Positions 33,834 to 43,735 are shown, numbered from the stretch's first letter. The stretch: DNA of 64,000 bases from Flabesymbios commensalis (GCA_964017125.1 OZ024903.1:61256670-61320669), one strand, 5' to 3'. The notes: generated by a model from the letters alone, not told the origin. Numbers and translations are program-made.

Positions 33834-34561
33834 CCATACGAAAAAATTAATTATTTTTCAAATAAAATGTAAAAAAGTGAGTAATCTCAGTAGCCACCGC
33901 TAGGCTTGCAAGACATTTTTAGGATATCAAGATGGGTATCATTATTAGTATGGGATGGGGTTGGACTCTTCAGGTTGGACTATTCAAGTACTCAAGGTCA
34001 GTTCAAGGTCATTTCACTTTACATGATTTGGGGGAACTGCCACACATATGTTTCTATACCTTGCGGCTATCCAAAAGTGGACAATATGGCTTGGCTTGTA
34101 TACTTTTTTATTTTAATTTATAAAACTTTGACCTTGCAATGACCCTGAGGTGACATTTGACTGACCCAAATAGTGCATGCTCACAAACCTGCCCCTGCTG
34201 AATCCAACATGTGCACAAATGTTGAATGAACTTTGTAGATCCACAGTTAAGCCATCATACCAAAACACGTCTATTCCCATTAAATGATCACCATTGTCCC
34301 TGGGTCCTGGCATGCACTTGAGAGTCAAAGGGTTAGTACAATTAAAGCTGAGATATGAATGGGATAGCGGGTAAATATACATTTTTTAAATTAATATCAA
34401 ACTAACTAAACCTTGCACAATGGTTATACATTCTGGCCGACATTATAAAATTTTAAATGTATATGACAATCTAAAGGCCCTGTGAATGTGAATTACGGTC
34501 ATGGCAAAATGACGTCATATATCACCGGCCCTCAGGGGCCGTACTGGCGTGAAAGGGTTAA
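33834..34561. mobile_element. TTAA-bounded MITE (piggyBac-like), 728 bp
   Basis: Begins TTAACCCTTTCCATACG and ends TACTGGCGTGAAAGGGTTAA, an imperfect inverted pair with TTAA at each outer edge. The interior has repeated AAGGTCA words (for example TCAAGGTCATTTCACTT and GACCTTGCAATGACC) and only short frames. It sits inside the long-inverted-end element. TTAA target choice and CCCTTT ends point to piggyBac-type mobilisation (inference). Confidence 0.7.
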
Positions 34562-34659
34562 GATAATTATTTAAAAATACACTTTTTTAGCATTTATTAA
34601 AACATGATCCACGACAACATAATATACGGCTAAAATGGCTAGTAAAATTATTACTGAAA

Positions 34660-35395
34660 TTATATACAGTCTCGTGATGGAAACTTCAGCTTTAAATTTA
34701 CTGTGCAGCTCCCATGACAATTACATTTAACCAGTTCAATTACTGCCTCGGGTGCAGGTAGCTCAATGCATCTTGTAGGAGACATGTAGATGTTATCTAC
34801 TTTTCCCCAGCCATTGCTAGTAAGGAATGGTATTGCATACGTGGATACCTATAACATCTACTGATCATGGATATTAGATTATATCTCTGGCTTTGTGGAG
34901 GAAGTTTCTGAGCTTCAAGGTTTTTAGATTGGAACAGGTCCCATCTTAATTCTTTAACAGATCTATAATTCATACTGTATGTGTACACAAAGCTTTCAAG
35001 TATTGTGGAGGCATTTTCTATATTAAAGTTGGGTTCACTAAAATGTTGAAAAACCTCACCAACATCTGATGGTGATTCCAGACACAATTAGCGTTTGATC
35101 CATCTATTCTTTGTTAATGTTGCACATTTACCTCCCCAATCAGCACCAGTAAAAGCACGAAAGCCTATTCAGCCTCCACTTTTCTGAAGCCCAATAGCCT
35201 TAGACCTTGCATATATATCAATTATTATTCTCTTCCAGTTTCATAATTTAGATTTTCTTCTACTTGCAACCAAGTCTATCAAGAAAATAAATGTATCTGT
35301 ATCGGGTGGATATATATCTATATATCTCGAGGTCTAAATTTGTTTTTGATGCATCAAGCACGTGCATTGGATTTAGGATATCCGGCCCTTAGCAC
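34660..35395 (-). pseudogene. broken copy of a widespread invertebrate repeat-borne protein
   Basis: Minus-strand fragments, in order: a stretch like HALDASKTNLD leading to STRYRYIYFLDRLGCK (counterpart of the SPDTDVLVLL segment), then RAFTGADWGGKCATL (counterpart of HAFTGCD), then ESPSDVGEVFQHFSEPN, ASTILESFVYTYSMN and VKELRWDLFQSKNLEAQKLP. A stretch reading GWGKVDNIYMSPTRCIE and ELVKCNCHGSCTVNLKLKF, the start of the Cys-rich tail, closes it. I recognise the overall pattern (EADT, then PDTDV, then AFTGCD, then LPP, then a Cys-rich tail) from uncharacterised proteins present in large numbers in cnidarian, mollusc and echinoderm genomes. Their function is unknown. The copy is broken in several places and is a fossil. 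It lies between the inverted ends of the 32851-37738 element, so it may be that element's own gene. Confidence 0.6.
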
Positions 35396-35514
35396 TGGTG
35401 ATTATAGATATTGGGATAAAATATGAAAATTTAGCAAGCAAAACTTTGGTGTCAATGCGTGAGAAAAAGGCGAATTTAACGGCGATACACTGGATTCAAC
35501 CTTGACTCGTCGAG

Positions 35515-35632
35515 GCCACCATTAATGTGATCGTCTAGTCACATTGAGAAGGGAGAAACAAAACTCGCGTAGTATTAGCGGGGTTCGAACCCGGGGCGCA
35601 TACCTGACAGTTAGGTTAGGCGCTCTACCAAA
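35515..35632 (-). mobile_element. second tRNA-derived SINE type, head fragment
   Basis: On the minus strand TGGTAGAGCGCCTAACC resembles an A box, and CCCGGGTTCGAACCCCG contains a perfect B box, 35-40 bp apart as in a tRNA. No acceptor stem pairs across the ends, so it is not a working tRNA gene. The sequence differs from the dimeric SINE of this window. Confidence 0.6.
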
Positions 35633-36096
35633 TGTTTTCAGTGGTTGGCCCTACTAATTTTACATTGGTTGAAGCATTGATGTCAAACCTCACAGGTTCA
35701 ACCCCACCCGACCTTTTATTGCGTGTCTGAGATTTCAATAAGTTTTCACAATACTCTTTTTGATTAAGAATGAGCTTGTGAACATACGGACAGCTGTTGC
35801 GCCACACATTTGTTAATGTTCTTTGGCTGTTTGCTTGTCATAGCTGATGCCATAGTCATGTTGAAATCTCTAAATAAAATTCATTATCTCCTGGGCAATC
35901 GGGAAAATAGATCTAATGCATCGTTTTTTGCGTAGTGTCAGTGATGCCTCATGCAACTTTAGTGTTCTCTGATCAGTTGCTCCAATGTCTGATCCACAAA
36001 GAGGTTTTAAACATGGTAAATGGAATGCTCTATAAAATCACCACACTTGAGAGGAGCCCATGTTTCCTCACCATTGTTTTTAACAGTCGCATTTAA

Positions 36097-36178
36097 GAGA
36101 GTCAGAGCGAGGGACGAACCCACGATCTCCGTCTTTCCAAGCAGGCAGCTTTAACCACTGCACCAGGGCTGCCGCGAA
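36097..36178 (-). mobile_element. partial dimeric-SINE copy (first unit only)
   Basis: Minus strand: CCCTGGTGCAGTGGTTAAAG, then GGAAAGACGGAGATCG and GGGTTCGTCCCTCGC, matching the first tRNA-like unit of the copies at 2591-2878 and 36757-37013. The second unit is absent. Confidence 0.75.
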
Positions 36179-36694
36179 ATTGATAACATTTGGTTGTTTA
36201 CGTACATTTTCGGGTAAAAGCTTAATTTCAATTCATGACATTCCATACAAAAGTGGAAATCGGGCATATTTATATAAATTACGGGCAAAGTAATACTTTA
36301 CTTTTTCTTCAATAACCTCTAAAAATGAAGCTCTAATTCACCCTGTCTGGTCGGTGGAATCAAGTGAAGTAAAGCCTCATCTCGGTTCATTTCACAAATC
36401 TGCCAAATCTCAAATATATCCATTATGGAAATGTGAAAACTGAACTATTAATATTTCCCGCATTTCTTTGAAGATATCTAGTGTTTAAGCACTGCGTTCG
36501 TGAAGCCTATTTTTCAGCTTGTGACATCTGATAAACAAAGAAGCTATATAGGCCTAGTTCATATTTTCTGCTAATATTAAGCGCTTCGAAGTTAAACGCT
36601 TCGAAGAAGAGATCATACAAATCAATATTATTGGTGATGTGATACTGACCACCACGTTTAAACCACTTTCCAATAAAGATTTGGCGGATTGTGG
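36179..36694. other. no gene seen
   Basis: AT-rich interior of the larger element; nothing else recognised. Confidence 0.4.
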
Positions 36695-36756
36695 ATGGCG
36701 AATGAATGATTGAATGAATGAATGAATGAATGAATGAATGAATGAATGAATGAATG
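36695..36756. repeat. (TGAA)n microsatellite at a SINE tail
   Basis: About fourteen TGAA repeats directly abut the 3' end of the minus-strand SINE at 36757-37013. Other copies end GATTCATTTCATTTG, so this array is best read as the expanded SINE tail. Confidence 0.9.
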
Positions 36757-37013
36757 CACATTTTGGCTATACTGAGTCAGGAGAACCTCCTGAGGATGGT
36801 GAGATGAATGAAATGATACTACCCTCCAGTCACAGGATTCGAAATTCGATCCCTGGTGGTCTAATACTAAGCACGCTACCTCTCTGTCGCGAAGGATCCC
36901 AAAAATTATTTTTTACGAGTGAGCGGGATTGAAACTTTAATGCCAGAGCGGGGGCAAACCCGCGATCTTCGCCTTTCTAAGCAGGCAGCTTTAACCACTG
37001 CACCTGTGGATAA
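36757..37013 (-). mobile_element. dimeric tRNA-derived SINE, old copy
   Basis: Minus strand: CAGGTGCAGTGGTTAAAGC, GCGGGTTTGCCCCCG, TCCTTCGCGACAGAGAGGTA, ATCGAATTTCGAATCC and CTCAGGAGGTTCTCCTGAC, all in the order of the full-length copies. The B box of the first unit is mutated. It ends in the (TGAA)n tract. Confidence 0.85.
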
Positions 37014-37802
37014 TGAATACATGCTACATTCAATGCTGATAGTGTAAAGACCACTCCCTTCCATAGATTTTGCAATCGACATTTTTAACGAAGGATGCCA
37101 AAGCAATTCCACTTAGGTTCGTCATTTGTTCAGCAACACAACACGCTATACGCTTTCTATGTTAATAATCTTCTCACAATTTGCCCCGGCTTGTAGAAAT
37201 GAATCATACTTCACAAAGTTCCCATTTGGCCGCCATTTTGTATTTTAATTAGCTGTTAATTTGGCGTTGGTATCAAGTAATAGAAACAATCATTTTGTGT
37301 CATATGTTTAATGCTAACTTCATGAATATGTATTACAAAACAATTGCATTGAAGACCTGAACAGGTAAGAATCATTAAAAATATGATAAAAATGGTGGCC
37401 ATTTTGAAATTCAAAATGGAGGATGAAGGAGTTGCTGGAAAAAATGGTACCTACATTTTTCGGATTCAGCATACCCTTTTTGATAAAAAAAGTGAAAAAA
37501 ATCCATTTTGGCACGCATATCGAGCGGGAACCAAATACTGGACTTTCAGACTATAAAAGTTGAAATAATTTTCAAACAAAAATTATGCCTGGGGATCGTC
37601 GGACATGTTAGTGAGTTGAATAGAAGTAAAAAAAAAAATATTTTCATCCAGTAGGCCTAGATCTAAATATTTTTTAAATGGCGAAAAACGTGGTTCGCGA
37701 TATTGGGCGTACGACCTATAGGCCTACTAGGCCCTATAGGCTATAGTAGGCCTAGCCCTAGGTCTGTTTGTCAAGGTGACCCGCGCGTGGAGGATTAAGG
37801 CT

Positions 37803-38755
37803 ACGTTTCCATAGGTAAGGTTTTTTAGCCGCGCGGGTCCACCCGCGCGGGTCCTGTGCGGGTACCCGCGCGGGTCGTCTGTTTCCATTGGTGCGTTTTT
37901 TATATAAATCCGCATGTGACACCCGCGCGGATAATAGTAATCTCCTTGGTGATGGACAAGGTGGTGATGATGATGATGGTGTTGGTGGTGGTTTTGTTGG
38001 TAGTGTGGTAGTGGTGATGGTGGTGGTGATGGTGATTGTGTTGGTGGTGGTGCTGGTGGTCGTGGTGCTGGTGGTGATGATGGTGTTGGGGGTGTTGGTA
38101 GTGATAGTGTTGGTGGTGTGGTAGTGGTGATGGTGATGATGGTTGTAGTGATGGTGATGTTGGCGGTGTCGGTGGTGGTGGTAGACTAGTGTTGTTGATG
38201 TTGATGATGGTGATGATGATGGTGATGTTGGTGACGGTGGTTGTGATGGTGGTGATGACGATGGTGGTGATGATGGAGATGTGATGGTGGTTGTGTTGGT
38301 GGTGATGATGGTGGTGGTGGTGATGATTATGATGATTGTGCTGGTTGTGGTGGTTGTGCTGCTGCTCGTGGTGATGATGATGGTGGTGGTGGTAGTGGTG
38401 ATGATGCCAATAACGGTTGGTGGTGATGCCATTGATGGTGATGCTGTTGGCGATGATGATGATAGTGGTTGAGGCGCCCTGAACTGGGGTTAACCAGGGG
38501 TCTGGCCGGACGAATGGTTGCCAACTGGTGGCTTCGTCAAGCGCCAGCATGTATTCGTACGGAAGCTCATTAGAGTAAAACTGGGGCACAAAAAATCAAA
38601 CATTGTTCGATTTTCTACCCGCGCGGCAAATCACCCGCGCGGGTTCCGCGTGTATGGAAATGATAGAGTCTACATGGATTTAAAGAAGGCTGGATAATAT
38701 GGCACCCACGCGCGGGTCAACCCGCGCAGGTTAAACCTTACCAACGGGAACGGGC
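37803..38755. mobile_element. GC-rich inverted-end element enclosing a GGTGAT-type array
   Basis: The left part has TTTCCATAGGTAAGGTTTT followed by several ACCCGCGCGGGT palindromes (37830-37930). The right part mirrors it: ACCCGCGCGGG repeats at 38617-38730, then AACCTTACCAACGGGAAC. Between them lies a 520-bp trinucleotide-rich array. A minus frame next to the array starts MPQFYSNELPYEYMLALDEA (38589 downward) and looks protein-like, but I do not recognise it; it may be a transposase relic or chance. Confidence 0.65.
37947..38470. repeat. GTGATG/GTTGGTG imperfect triplet array
   Basis: Irregular repeats of GGTGAT, GTTGGTGGTG and GATGATGATGG. All three minus frames and one plus frame stay largely open, giving poly-Thr/His/Ser/Pro strings. 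These are low-complexity artefacts. Confidence 0.95.
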
Positions 38756-38838
38756 CCATATGCAAAAGGTGTTCATTTGAGTGCGATATGGGAAAATATA
38801 CTCTCAATAAATCTCAGTGTTCTGTGTCCGACCACAAC

Positions 38839-38871
38839 TAGGGGGGGGGGGGTGGGGTGGGGGGGGGGGGC
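38839..38871. repeat. poly-G tract
   Basis: Two runs of ten or more G separated by TGGGGT. It could form a G-quadruplex. Confidence 0.95.
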
Positions 38872-38897
38872 ATGCAGTGTAGCCCCTAGGGAAAATA

Positions 38898-39041
38898 CAG
38901 GACTCGTCCAATGAATAAGGTGAGAGCCTTTAGGCGAACATCTTATTCTTTTGCCATACATGTGCTGTATTTTACAGCACTCGTTCAATGAATAAGGTGT
39001 GAGCCTTTAGGCGAACACCTTATTCATTGAACGAGTGCTGT
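38898..39041. repeat. perfect hairpin with a nearby direct partial copy
   Basis: 38974-39000 (ACAGCACTCGTTCAATGAAT and seven more bases) pairs perfectly with 39015-39041 over 27 bp around a 14-base loop, GAGCCTTTAGGCGA. A diverged direct copy of the left arm and loop lies at 38898-38945. It fits a very small palindromic MITE or a strand-switch duplication. Confidence 0.9.
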
Positions 39042-39681
39042 AATAACGTTACTAACGTTATTACTACTAGATCTAGACTAACGTTATAGGGGACTATCTC
39101 CTGAAAAATGAACAGCGTTTGTATTTTCTCACAAGATCAAGTCACACATGACATAGTCTAGGCCTAACCGGCATATATTGTAGTTCAACCTACAGTTAGA
39201 GTGTGATATGAACTGATACTGATACGATTATGATATACATGATATAGAGGGTCTAGGTCTACCTCTCATATTATAATGAAAACCACTGCACAGAGACAGA
39301 GTGTGAGAATAGGCTATTTATACTTATAGTCTAAGGCTAAGCCTAAACCTGTCACTATGTAGGCTAGGCCTAGGCTAGTCCCATACGTGACCCATTGCAT
39401 TCTGGGCAAGCCAGATCAATTTCGTGGTGGGCCAGGAACTAGGCTAGGCCTAGGCTAGACCATTGATTCTGTTGTTAGCTACACGTCAATGGCTAGACTA
39501 GAGGGAGAAGTGGAGTTTCTCTGGCCTAGACTAGGCCTAGCCTAGACTATGCCTAACATTAAGTAGATCTACTGCTAATAGATCTAGTACCCAGTAGTCT
39601 AGCCTAGGCCAGTTTAATCTCCACTGCCACTGGCACTGCAGTAGTCTACTGGATCAGATTTTAAAGACACATTTTGACAGA
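39042..39681. promoter_or_regulatory. CCTAGG-rich stretch, possible promoter or 5' leader
   Basis: Dense TAGGCCTAGGCTAG words, and one CATTGCATTCTGGGCA that resembles part of the ZNF143/SBF motif, precede a candidate first coding exon at 39682. No TATA box stands out. Promoter assignment is tentative. Confidence 0.25.
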
Positions 39682-39704
39682 ATGGAACCACAATCGGGAT
39701 CTGT
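39682..39704 (+). CDS. candidate first coding exon (7 codons, splice donor)
   Basis: ATG in a fair context (ACAGAATGG) opens M-E-P-Q-S-G-S and runs into GT followed by GTAAGT, a strong 5' splice donor, leaving phase 2. The exon is too short to recognise a protein, and no following exon could be identified downstream. It is offered because a start codon followed so closely by a consensus donor is suggestive. Chance is the main alternative. Confidence 0.25.
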
Positions 39705-40154
39705 GTAAGTTAAAGTAGTAAGGGTGCGGGTCGTTCCGCTAGCCTATATTCCCACTGGTCTGTATTCGGATCCGACAGGTCGATAGTCAGATGGTCGATA
39801 TTCAGACCTGCTAGTTAGGCCTATTCCGACACGGACAGGTCAATGTCACCATGCCCATGGCCCATATAGAATTATAGGCCCTATATAGCCTATAGGCCCC
39901 CATCACCCATGGCCTGGGCATGTGACCAAACTGTTGACATGTCGTACGCCCACTCTACTGATTTATTGTTTATTGTATTGACTATCGAGTAGGCCCCTAT
40001 CGTGAACCACGTTTTTCGTCATTTAAAAAACCCAAAGAGCGTCAGTGAGAGATGCTCCAACTGTTGGCCTGGGCTTGCAAGACGTATTCATAGCCTAGAG
40101 CCAGTAGAGGCTAGAGCATTGCTAGGCTACTTCGCGGAACTCACTGGTTGGACA
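39705..40154. other. no gene; repeat fragments
   Basis: At 39990-40034 CGTGAACCACGTTTTTCGTC repeats the terminal part of the 32851-37738 element. At 39755-39850 words such as TCCGACAGGTCGATAGTCAG recur with variation, a small degenerate repeat. Confidence 0.55.
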
Positions 40155-40167
40155 TTGTAAATCTTCA
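40155..40167. repeat. left target-site duplication of a SINE
   Basis: TTGTAAATCTTCA, repeated exactly at 40478-40490. Confidence 0.95.
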
Positions 40168-40477
40168 GGGCGGGGGCCCTAGGGTAGTGGTTAGCACCGC
40201 TGCCTTTCACGCCAGAGTCCGGGGTTCGGTTCCCGGTCTCGGCGGTTTGAAAGAAACAAAAATGTTTCTTCCCCGTCCACGTGTGAAAGTTAGTATTGTG
40301 GGGAGCCTCCGTGACCGAGAGGTAGCGTGCTCGGCCTCAGACCGCCAGGGCTCGAATTTCGAATCCTGTGTCTGGAGGACAGTGTCATCTCAATCATCTC
40401 ACCATCCTCAGGAGGTTCTCCTGGCCCAGTTTAGCCTATATGTGCACAAAGGTGGCCTAAAGCCCGATTCATTTCAT
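40168..40477 (+). mobile_element. full-length dimeric tRNA-derived SINE with target duplications
   Basis: 310 bp. Unit 1 (40168-40250): A-box-like GGGTAGTGGTTAGCACC and B-box-like GGGGTTCGGTTCCC; the CTTTCAC anticodon-loop region resembles tRNA-Glu. A linker with GTTTCTTCCCCGTCCACGTG follows. Unit 2 (40299-40385): GCCTCCGTGACCGAGAGGTA and GCTCGAATTTCGAATCC, another tRNA-like A/B-box pair. The 3' part has CTCAGGAGGTTCTCCTGGCC and TTTAGCCTATATGTGCAC and ends GATTCATTTCA. A 13-bp exact duplication flanks it. Nearly identical to the copy at 53238-53546, so the family moved recently. It would be moved by a LINE partner, which cannot be identified here. Confidence 0.95.
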
Positions 40478-40490
40478 TTGTAAATCTTCA
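40478..40490. repeat. right target-site duplication of the SINE
   Basis: TTGTAAATCTTCA, identical to 40155-40167. Confidence 0.95.
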
Positions 40491-40841
40491 CCACATGAAC
40501 TTGATGAAGCCCCTGTCAGCCTTAGACTGGTTCGCTGTCCTACTCCATCTGGCGGTTATCGCCAGGTGGCGTAGAGCAGGGAAACAGTCTACTGTCAGCC
40601 TGTGCATACCCAGCGGCCAGGGCATGGATCGTCATTATTTAATAAGTCTATAAAAGTATAAGACGTCAGCACATGACCCAGCGGCCAGGGCATTAGACCA
40701 GAGATATTATAATAACTCTGATTAGACTACCTCCGGGCGGACAGTAGGGAATACACAAGGTCGGCCCCCACTTGATTCTTTCTTGTTTTTCCGCGGGTGG
40801 GAATGGCTTTGGTATGCTATTTTACTGCTATTTTACAGCAT
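40491..40841. other. no gene seen
   Basis: ACCCAGCGGCCAGGGCAT occurs nearly identically twice (about 40610 and 40676), a small spaced duplication. Nothing else recognised. Confidence 0.5.
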
Positions 40842-41111
40842 AAGTTCAAGTTCAATGAAGCAACTCCCAGGGGAGTGCCCGGTCCCGTCTTTAAAAAGAC
40901 GCCCGAAATGCCGGGGTTCACCAAAATGAAGCCTTTGGCATTGGTAGTGAAGTGGCGGTGAAGCGGACGTGCAGAGGCTTCTCACGCCTGCAGGGAGGCG
41001 CGGACCAGAGGAAGGGTCATTTTGGTGAACCCTGGCATTTCGGGCGTCTTTTTAAACACGGGACCGGGCACTCCCCTGAGGCTGGGAGTTGCTTCATTGA
41101 ATTTGAACTTG
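40842..41111. mobile_element. 270-bp MITE with ~90-bp inverted ends
   Basis: Left arm AAGTTCAAGTTCAATGAAGC, CAACTCCCAGGGG, AGTGCCCGGTCCCGT, AGACGCCCGAAATGCC and GGTTCACCAAAATGA is mirrored by TCATTTTGGTGAACCCTGGC through GAATTTGAACTT. A 70-bp GC-rich loop holds no frame of note. Confidence 0.9.
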
Positions 41112-41289
41112 GCTGAAATTATTTTTTACTTCCATACATTAAGCCTTAAATAATTTGAATTCCAACTGCTTCAACTAAACACTAACGCTGAACGTTAGGC
41201 TAATTTATCTCACAAAAACGTCTCGAAGAGAAAGAGAGGAATAGGCCTAACATTTGATGTCGTGAGGAATAACGATGACATGGATGAAG
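41112..41289. other. spacer
   Basis: No feature recognised. Confidence 0.4.
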
Positions 41290-41639
41290 GGTGACTGCCC
41301 TATGTTCAGAAGGTTCTATGTTCAGAAGGTTCTATGTTCAGAAAATATTTGTTCAAAAGGTTTTATGTTCATAAGGTTCTATTTTCAGAAGGTCCTTTGT
41401 TTATAAGGTTCTATGGTCAGAAGGTCCTATATTCAGAAGGTCCCATGTTCAGAAGGTCCTATATATATGTTCAGAAAAACATTGTTAAAAAGGTCCTATA
41501 TTCAGAAGGTTCTATGTTCAGAAGGTCCTATATTCAGATATATTCAGAAGGTTCTATATTCAGAAAATTCTTTGTTTTATGTAGGAAAAAACTTTCAGTT
41601 TCAGGTATACATATAGGCCTAAATTACAATGCAAGATAA

Positions 41640-41844
41640 CAAATCACAGGCTCTAATTTGTGCTCATTCGGTCAAAGGTCAGATGAGCTTTTGTCATGCC
41701 ACTCATGGCGCGTTGTCCGTCGTCTGTCCGTCCACGATTTGCCAAAATCGCTATGCATGGGACTTCAATCAACATAGTGAAGAGCCACAAACCAGGAGTG
41801 ATCACAAAAGGATAGTCCCCGCAATTCAGAAAATATGACACCAC
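41640..41844. repeat. probable dispersed repeat, class unknown
   Basis: GGTCAAAGGTCAGATGAGC followed by GCGCGTTGTCCGTCGTCTGT and TTTGCCAAAATCGCTATGC resembles dispersed repeats I recall from marine invertebrate genomes. No ends are defined here. Confidence 0.35.
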
Positions 41845-42048
41845 TGTAGATCTGGTAATTTTCGCGTGTTCAAATTTTCGCGAATTTCTGATTTTGGGAC
41901 TTTTCAAGAAGTTCAGAATTCGAAATTTTCTTTTTTCTTTTAATAGTGCTATTATAATAATAATTTTAGCGAGATTCTGGAATTCGCGAATTTTTTCTCC
42001 TCGCGAAATTCGCATAATTAAAACCTCGCGAATATTACCAGATCTACA
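41845..42048. mobile_element. 204-bp MITE with TGTAGATCTGGTAAT ends
   Basis: Left TGTAGATCTGGTAATTTTCG is mirrored by CGCGAATATTACCAGATC followed by TACA. The interior has repeated TTCGCGAA words. It is nested in the 41290-44017 element. Confidence 0.85.
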
Positions 42049-42164
42049 TTATATCTGAATTCAAATCCGCCTAAATCCGGTGTTAGTGTGAACTTGTCCT
42101 ATAGCCTAGACATGTAGAAAATTGTTTTACCTATAGGCCTACTATGGGCCACAATTATTTTGGT

Positions 42165-42480
42165 AAACCTGCAGCGCAAGTTTTACGTCGATTTCTCAAC
42201 GATTCTAAACCGATTCATCTGAAATTTTGCACAGGCCATTTTCGAGTCAAATCCTAACACCCGTAACAATTTAGTTACACCATTCGACATGTAATGGGAT
42301 TCCAGAATTAGCGTAATGGGTTGATAGAGGAGGGACGTCATAATTTCAATTTACTACAAGTCAAATCATATACAACTTTTGAGATAATGCATATAATTTT
42401 ACGTTTACAAAATTTCATGAAAATCGCTTGATAATTGACGGAGTAATTAACGAAAACCATGCGCTACTGGTTAGTTCTGT
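42165..42480. mobile_element. CAACCAGG-type MITE, worn copy
   Basis: Follows the family order: TTTTGCACAGGCCATTTTCG, TCAAATCCTAACA, ACATGTAATGGGATT, GGGTTGATAGAGG, TTACTACAAGTCAAAT, AATTTCATGAAAATCG and ATTGACGGAG. The outer ends have drifted. Confidence 0.65.
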
Positions 42481-42892
42481 CCTTATGTTTTCCGTAGGAT
42501 GGATGGAGTTATCCCTGGATTGATTCGTTTTACCCGAAAAAATCAACGTTTTTCAACATGGCGGTGACTGAGAGCGATCTCGACCCCAAGGTCTGAAAAA
42601 TATTCACAATTTTTAAATGACTGTGAGGAAAATGAGCTGAGCATGCCATCGTAGAGCTAGAATGTTCCTGATTCGAAAAAAATAAGATTTTCTTACATAT
42701 GATCGTACCACGATTTTGTATGGGGTCAACCTATTTCAGCCACTGTGGCTAGAATGGAGTTACCCTCCGTTAGGCTCGTATTGTTAATCTAGGGACTATC
42801 CGACCCGAGGATATCGGAGCTATATGTAAAGCCAAGGTGTGTCAGCATTACATTGCATAGCAAAACCCAAGAAGACCGTCTGGGGGTAATTT
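42481..42892. other. no recognisable feature
   Basis: No frame or repeat that I can support. Confidence 0.4.
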
Positions 42893-43110
42893 TTCTATAG
42901 TCAGATTCCCATTAAATTCATCAACCAGGGTGAATGAATTTCTCTGATTCCTCAGTCAATTCTGAACCAATTTTCGTGACATTTTGCACAGACAATTATC
43001 TAGCCATGGGGCGACTACTTTGAAAAGTTGTACAAGGTAAGAAATTAGACCATTTGGTGTAACGAAATTATGAGACGAAGCTAATGGGTTTATAGAAGGC
43101 GATATATACA
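42893..43110 (+). mobile_element. CAACCAGG-type MITE, left half
   Basis: Starts TATAGTCAGATTCCCATTAA, then TTCATCAACCAGGGTGAATG, and matches 62088-62493 up to ATGGGTTTATAGAAGG, where it stops; the right arm is missing. It is followed at 43126-43262 by the repeat shared with 14021-14165. Confidence 0.8.
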
Positions 43111-43125
43111 ATATTTTTCAATGAA

Positions 43126-43262
43126 AATACTTTTAATAACCCACCATGCCCTATCACTCCACGCTCACATCAGCATCATTCTGTATATCATTCATCTCTT
43201 CAATTAACTGCACTGTTTTTATCGTATTGAAATGTCACCAAAATGACTGCTAGTCTACTATC
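43126..43262. repeat. interspersed repeat shared with 14021-14165
   Basis: AATAACCCACCATGCCCTAT, CATTCTGTATATCATTCAT and AACTGCACTGTTTTTATCGT correspond in order to the copy at 14021-14165. Confidence 0.7.
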
Positions 43263-43735
43263 GAAAAGGGACGTACAGCAGCAATTTACGATTACATGAC
43301 CCAGACATCTATATGATCTTGATTTTCTCCTTTGCACAATACACTCAACATATTTCTGAAATGTATACTATATGAGTAGTTCACTGGTCACGACGACCAT
43401 CAATTCATTCTGTTTAAAAGACGTATTTCCTACTGTATAAATTGATTAAATAATATTTTTCTCATTACCAGCGTGCATCATTACCACCGGATATAAGGTT
43501 GTGATATAATACATATTTACCTACCACCACACTACATGCACTTAGATTTTACATTCAATAATCCCATAGACCACATAAGATAAAAATAATTGATATTTAT
43601 ACATCGATATCACTCGTTTTTTTATATGGTATTTCGAACAACGTACCTCCTATGGCAAATAATTATAACTGTCATAAATACAATTTAATGAGTCCATCAA
43701 ATTTGATCAAACGTCATTCATTTTAAGCTCGGAAT

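Larger units (their letters stand above)
32851..37738. mobile_element. 4.9-kb element with ~350-450-bp inverted ends holding a broken repeat-borne protein
   Basis: The left end (about 32851-33300) and right end (about 37385-37738) are inverted copies. Shared words include GGCCTATAGGTC, CGTGAACCACGTTTTTTGCC (CGCGAACCACG on the right), TTCCCGCTCGATAT, CGTGCCAAAATGGATTTT and GAATTTCAAAATGGCC. A third, short copy of the same end lies at 39990-40034, so this is a dispersed family. Inside, on the minus strand, are remains of a protein typical of repeats in many invertebrate genomes, plus nested SINEs and a TTAA MITE. It is broken and old. Class is unknown, and I see no target duplication at the ends. 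Confidence 0.65.

Noticed and set aside
35583-35632. Possible true tRNA gene (minus)
   Set aside because: Good A and B boxes but no pairing acceptor stem; better read as a SINE head.
37758-38589. Minus-strand frames of 224 and 229 codons rich in Thr/His/Ser/Pro
   Set aside because: Low-complexity translation of a triplet array inside an inverted-end element; only the short N-terminal non-repeat part is kept as a query.
40168-40250. Possible tRNA-Glu gene
   Set aside because: Part of a SINE with target duplications; the anticodon stem does not pair properly.
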